64,000 nt of DNA from Xestospongia muta (lineage: Eukaryota > Porifera > Demospongiae > Haplosclerida > Petrosiidae). The stretch is taken from positions 10,963,592-11,027,591 of the forward strand of contig OY848918.1 of NCBI GenBank assembly GCA_963693285.1, read 5' to 3'. Positions 63,918 through 64,000 of this stretch are shown here, piece by piece. Positions within the stretch are counted from its first letter, which is position 1; each line of letters opens with the position of its first letter. The translations under genes were made by a program, and so were the position numbers. The notes beneath the pieces were generated by a model. The model saw nothing but the letters and a program-made list of their open reading frames with translations. It was not told the DNA's origin and did not search any database.

Positions 63918-64000
63918 TTAAACTTCATCTTCATCATCACCTTCTGACAGTGGACTAGTTTCAATGTTGATAATTTCAGCTGATGGTGCATTATCATAAG
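63918..64000 (-). CDS. 3' end of another receptor gene, cut by the window edge
   Basis: Minus strand from the window end reads YDNAPSAEIINIETSPLSEG then DDEDEV and a TAA at 63920-63918. It matches the last 26 residues of the 648-aa receptor with three or four changes. Given the repeat pattern, a further full or truncated receptor is expected beyond 64000, but a solo tail is equally possible. Confidence 0.7.
   Translation of the reverse strand, partial: YDNAPSAEIINIETSPLSEGDDEDEV

Noticed and set aside
1..64000. CRISPR arrays, tRNA or rRNA genes, bacterial operons
   Set aside because: No regularly spaced direct repeats with unique spacers, no cloverleaf or rRNA signatures and no bacterial gene layout were seen; introns and TATA boxes point to a eukaryote.

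Overview
The window looks like nuclear DNA from an early-branching animal, most likely a demosponge such as Amphimedon. That assignment is inference from gene content, not a database match. It is AT-rich, its introns are short and use GT-AG sites, and it carries animal-type genes (GRAMD1/Aster, GPR157-like GPCR, L-2-hydroxyglutarate dehydrogenase) beside intronless NmrA-like oxidoreductases and intronless giant receptors of a kind I know only from sponge-like gene sets.

Layout. 1-7.0 kb: the 3' thirteen exons of a GRAMD1/Aster sterol-transfer gene (+), with long CT tracts at three splice acceptors and a 1.1 kb minisatellite in one intron. 7.5-10.3 kb: an intronless gene (+) for a secreted-beta-helix, Cys-rich, about ten-pass membrane receptor of unknown function. 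12.2-13.1 kb: first NmrA-like gene (A). 13.2-24.4 kb: a gene graveyard with an antisense NmrA relic, an L2HGDH pseudogene (-), exon-like relics on both strands, a GC-rich palindrome and tandem repeats. 24.4-36.5 kb: NmrA genes B and C, at least five NmrA relics, an unrecognised antisense gene, and fragments of a gypsy-type reverse transcriptase, an integrase zinc-binding gene and a non-LTR retrotransposon. 36.5-58 kb: three related blocks (D, E, F), period about 6.6-6.8 kb, each holding an NmrA gene (+), then a GPR157-like GPCR and a beta-helix receptor on the minus strand. In block F the GPCR and receptor are intact. In D and E they are collapsed into one chimeric pseudogene. 57.8-64 kb: a solo receptor tail, a receptor paralogue that has lost its beta-helix, and the 3' end of one more receptor at the window edge.

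How the parts relate. Six intact NmrA genes and at least seven relics share a TATA-containing promoter cassette. Copies of that cassette flank antisense genes and appear to have served as recombination sites. The receptor family shows near-identical beta-helix and membrane regions but a strongly divergent middle ectodomain. Foldback MITEs (a 9-bp target-duplication family and a CACTGTAAA-ended family) decorate the spacers. No RNA genes or CRISPR arrays were seen. The most interesting unexplained system is the linked, expanding pair of receptor and NmrA families.
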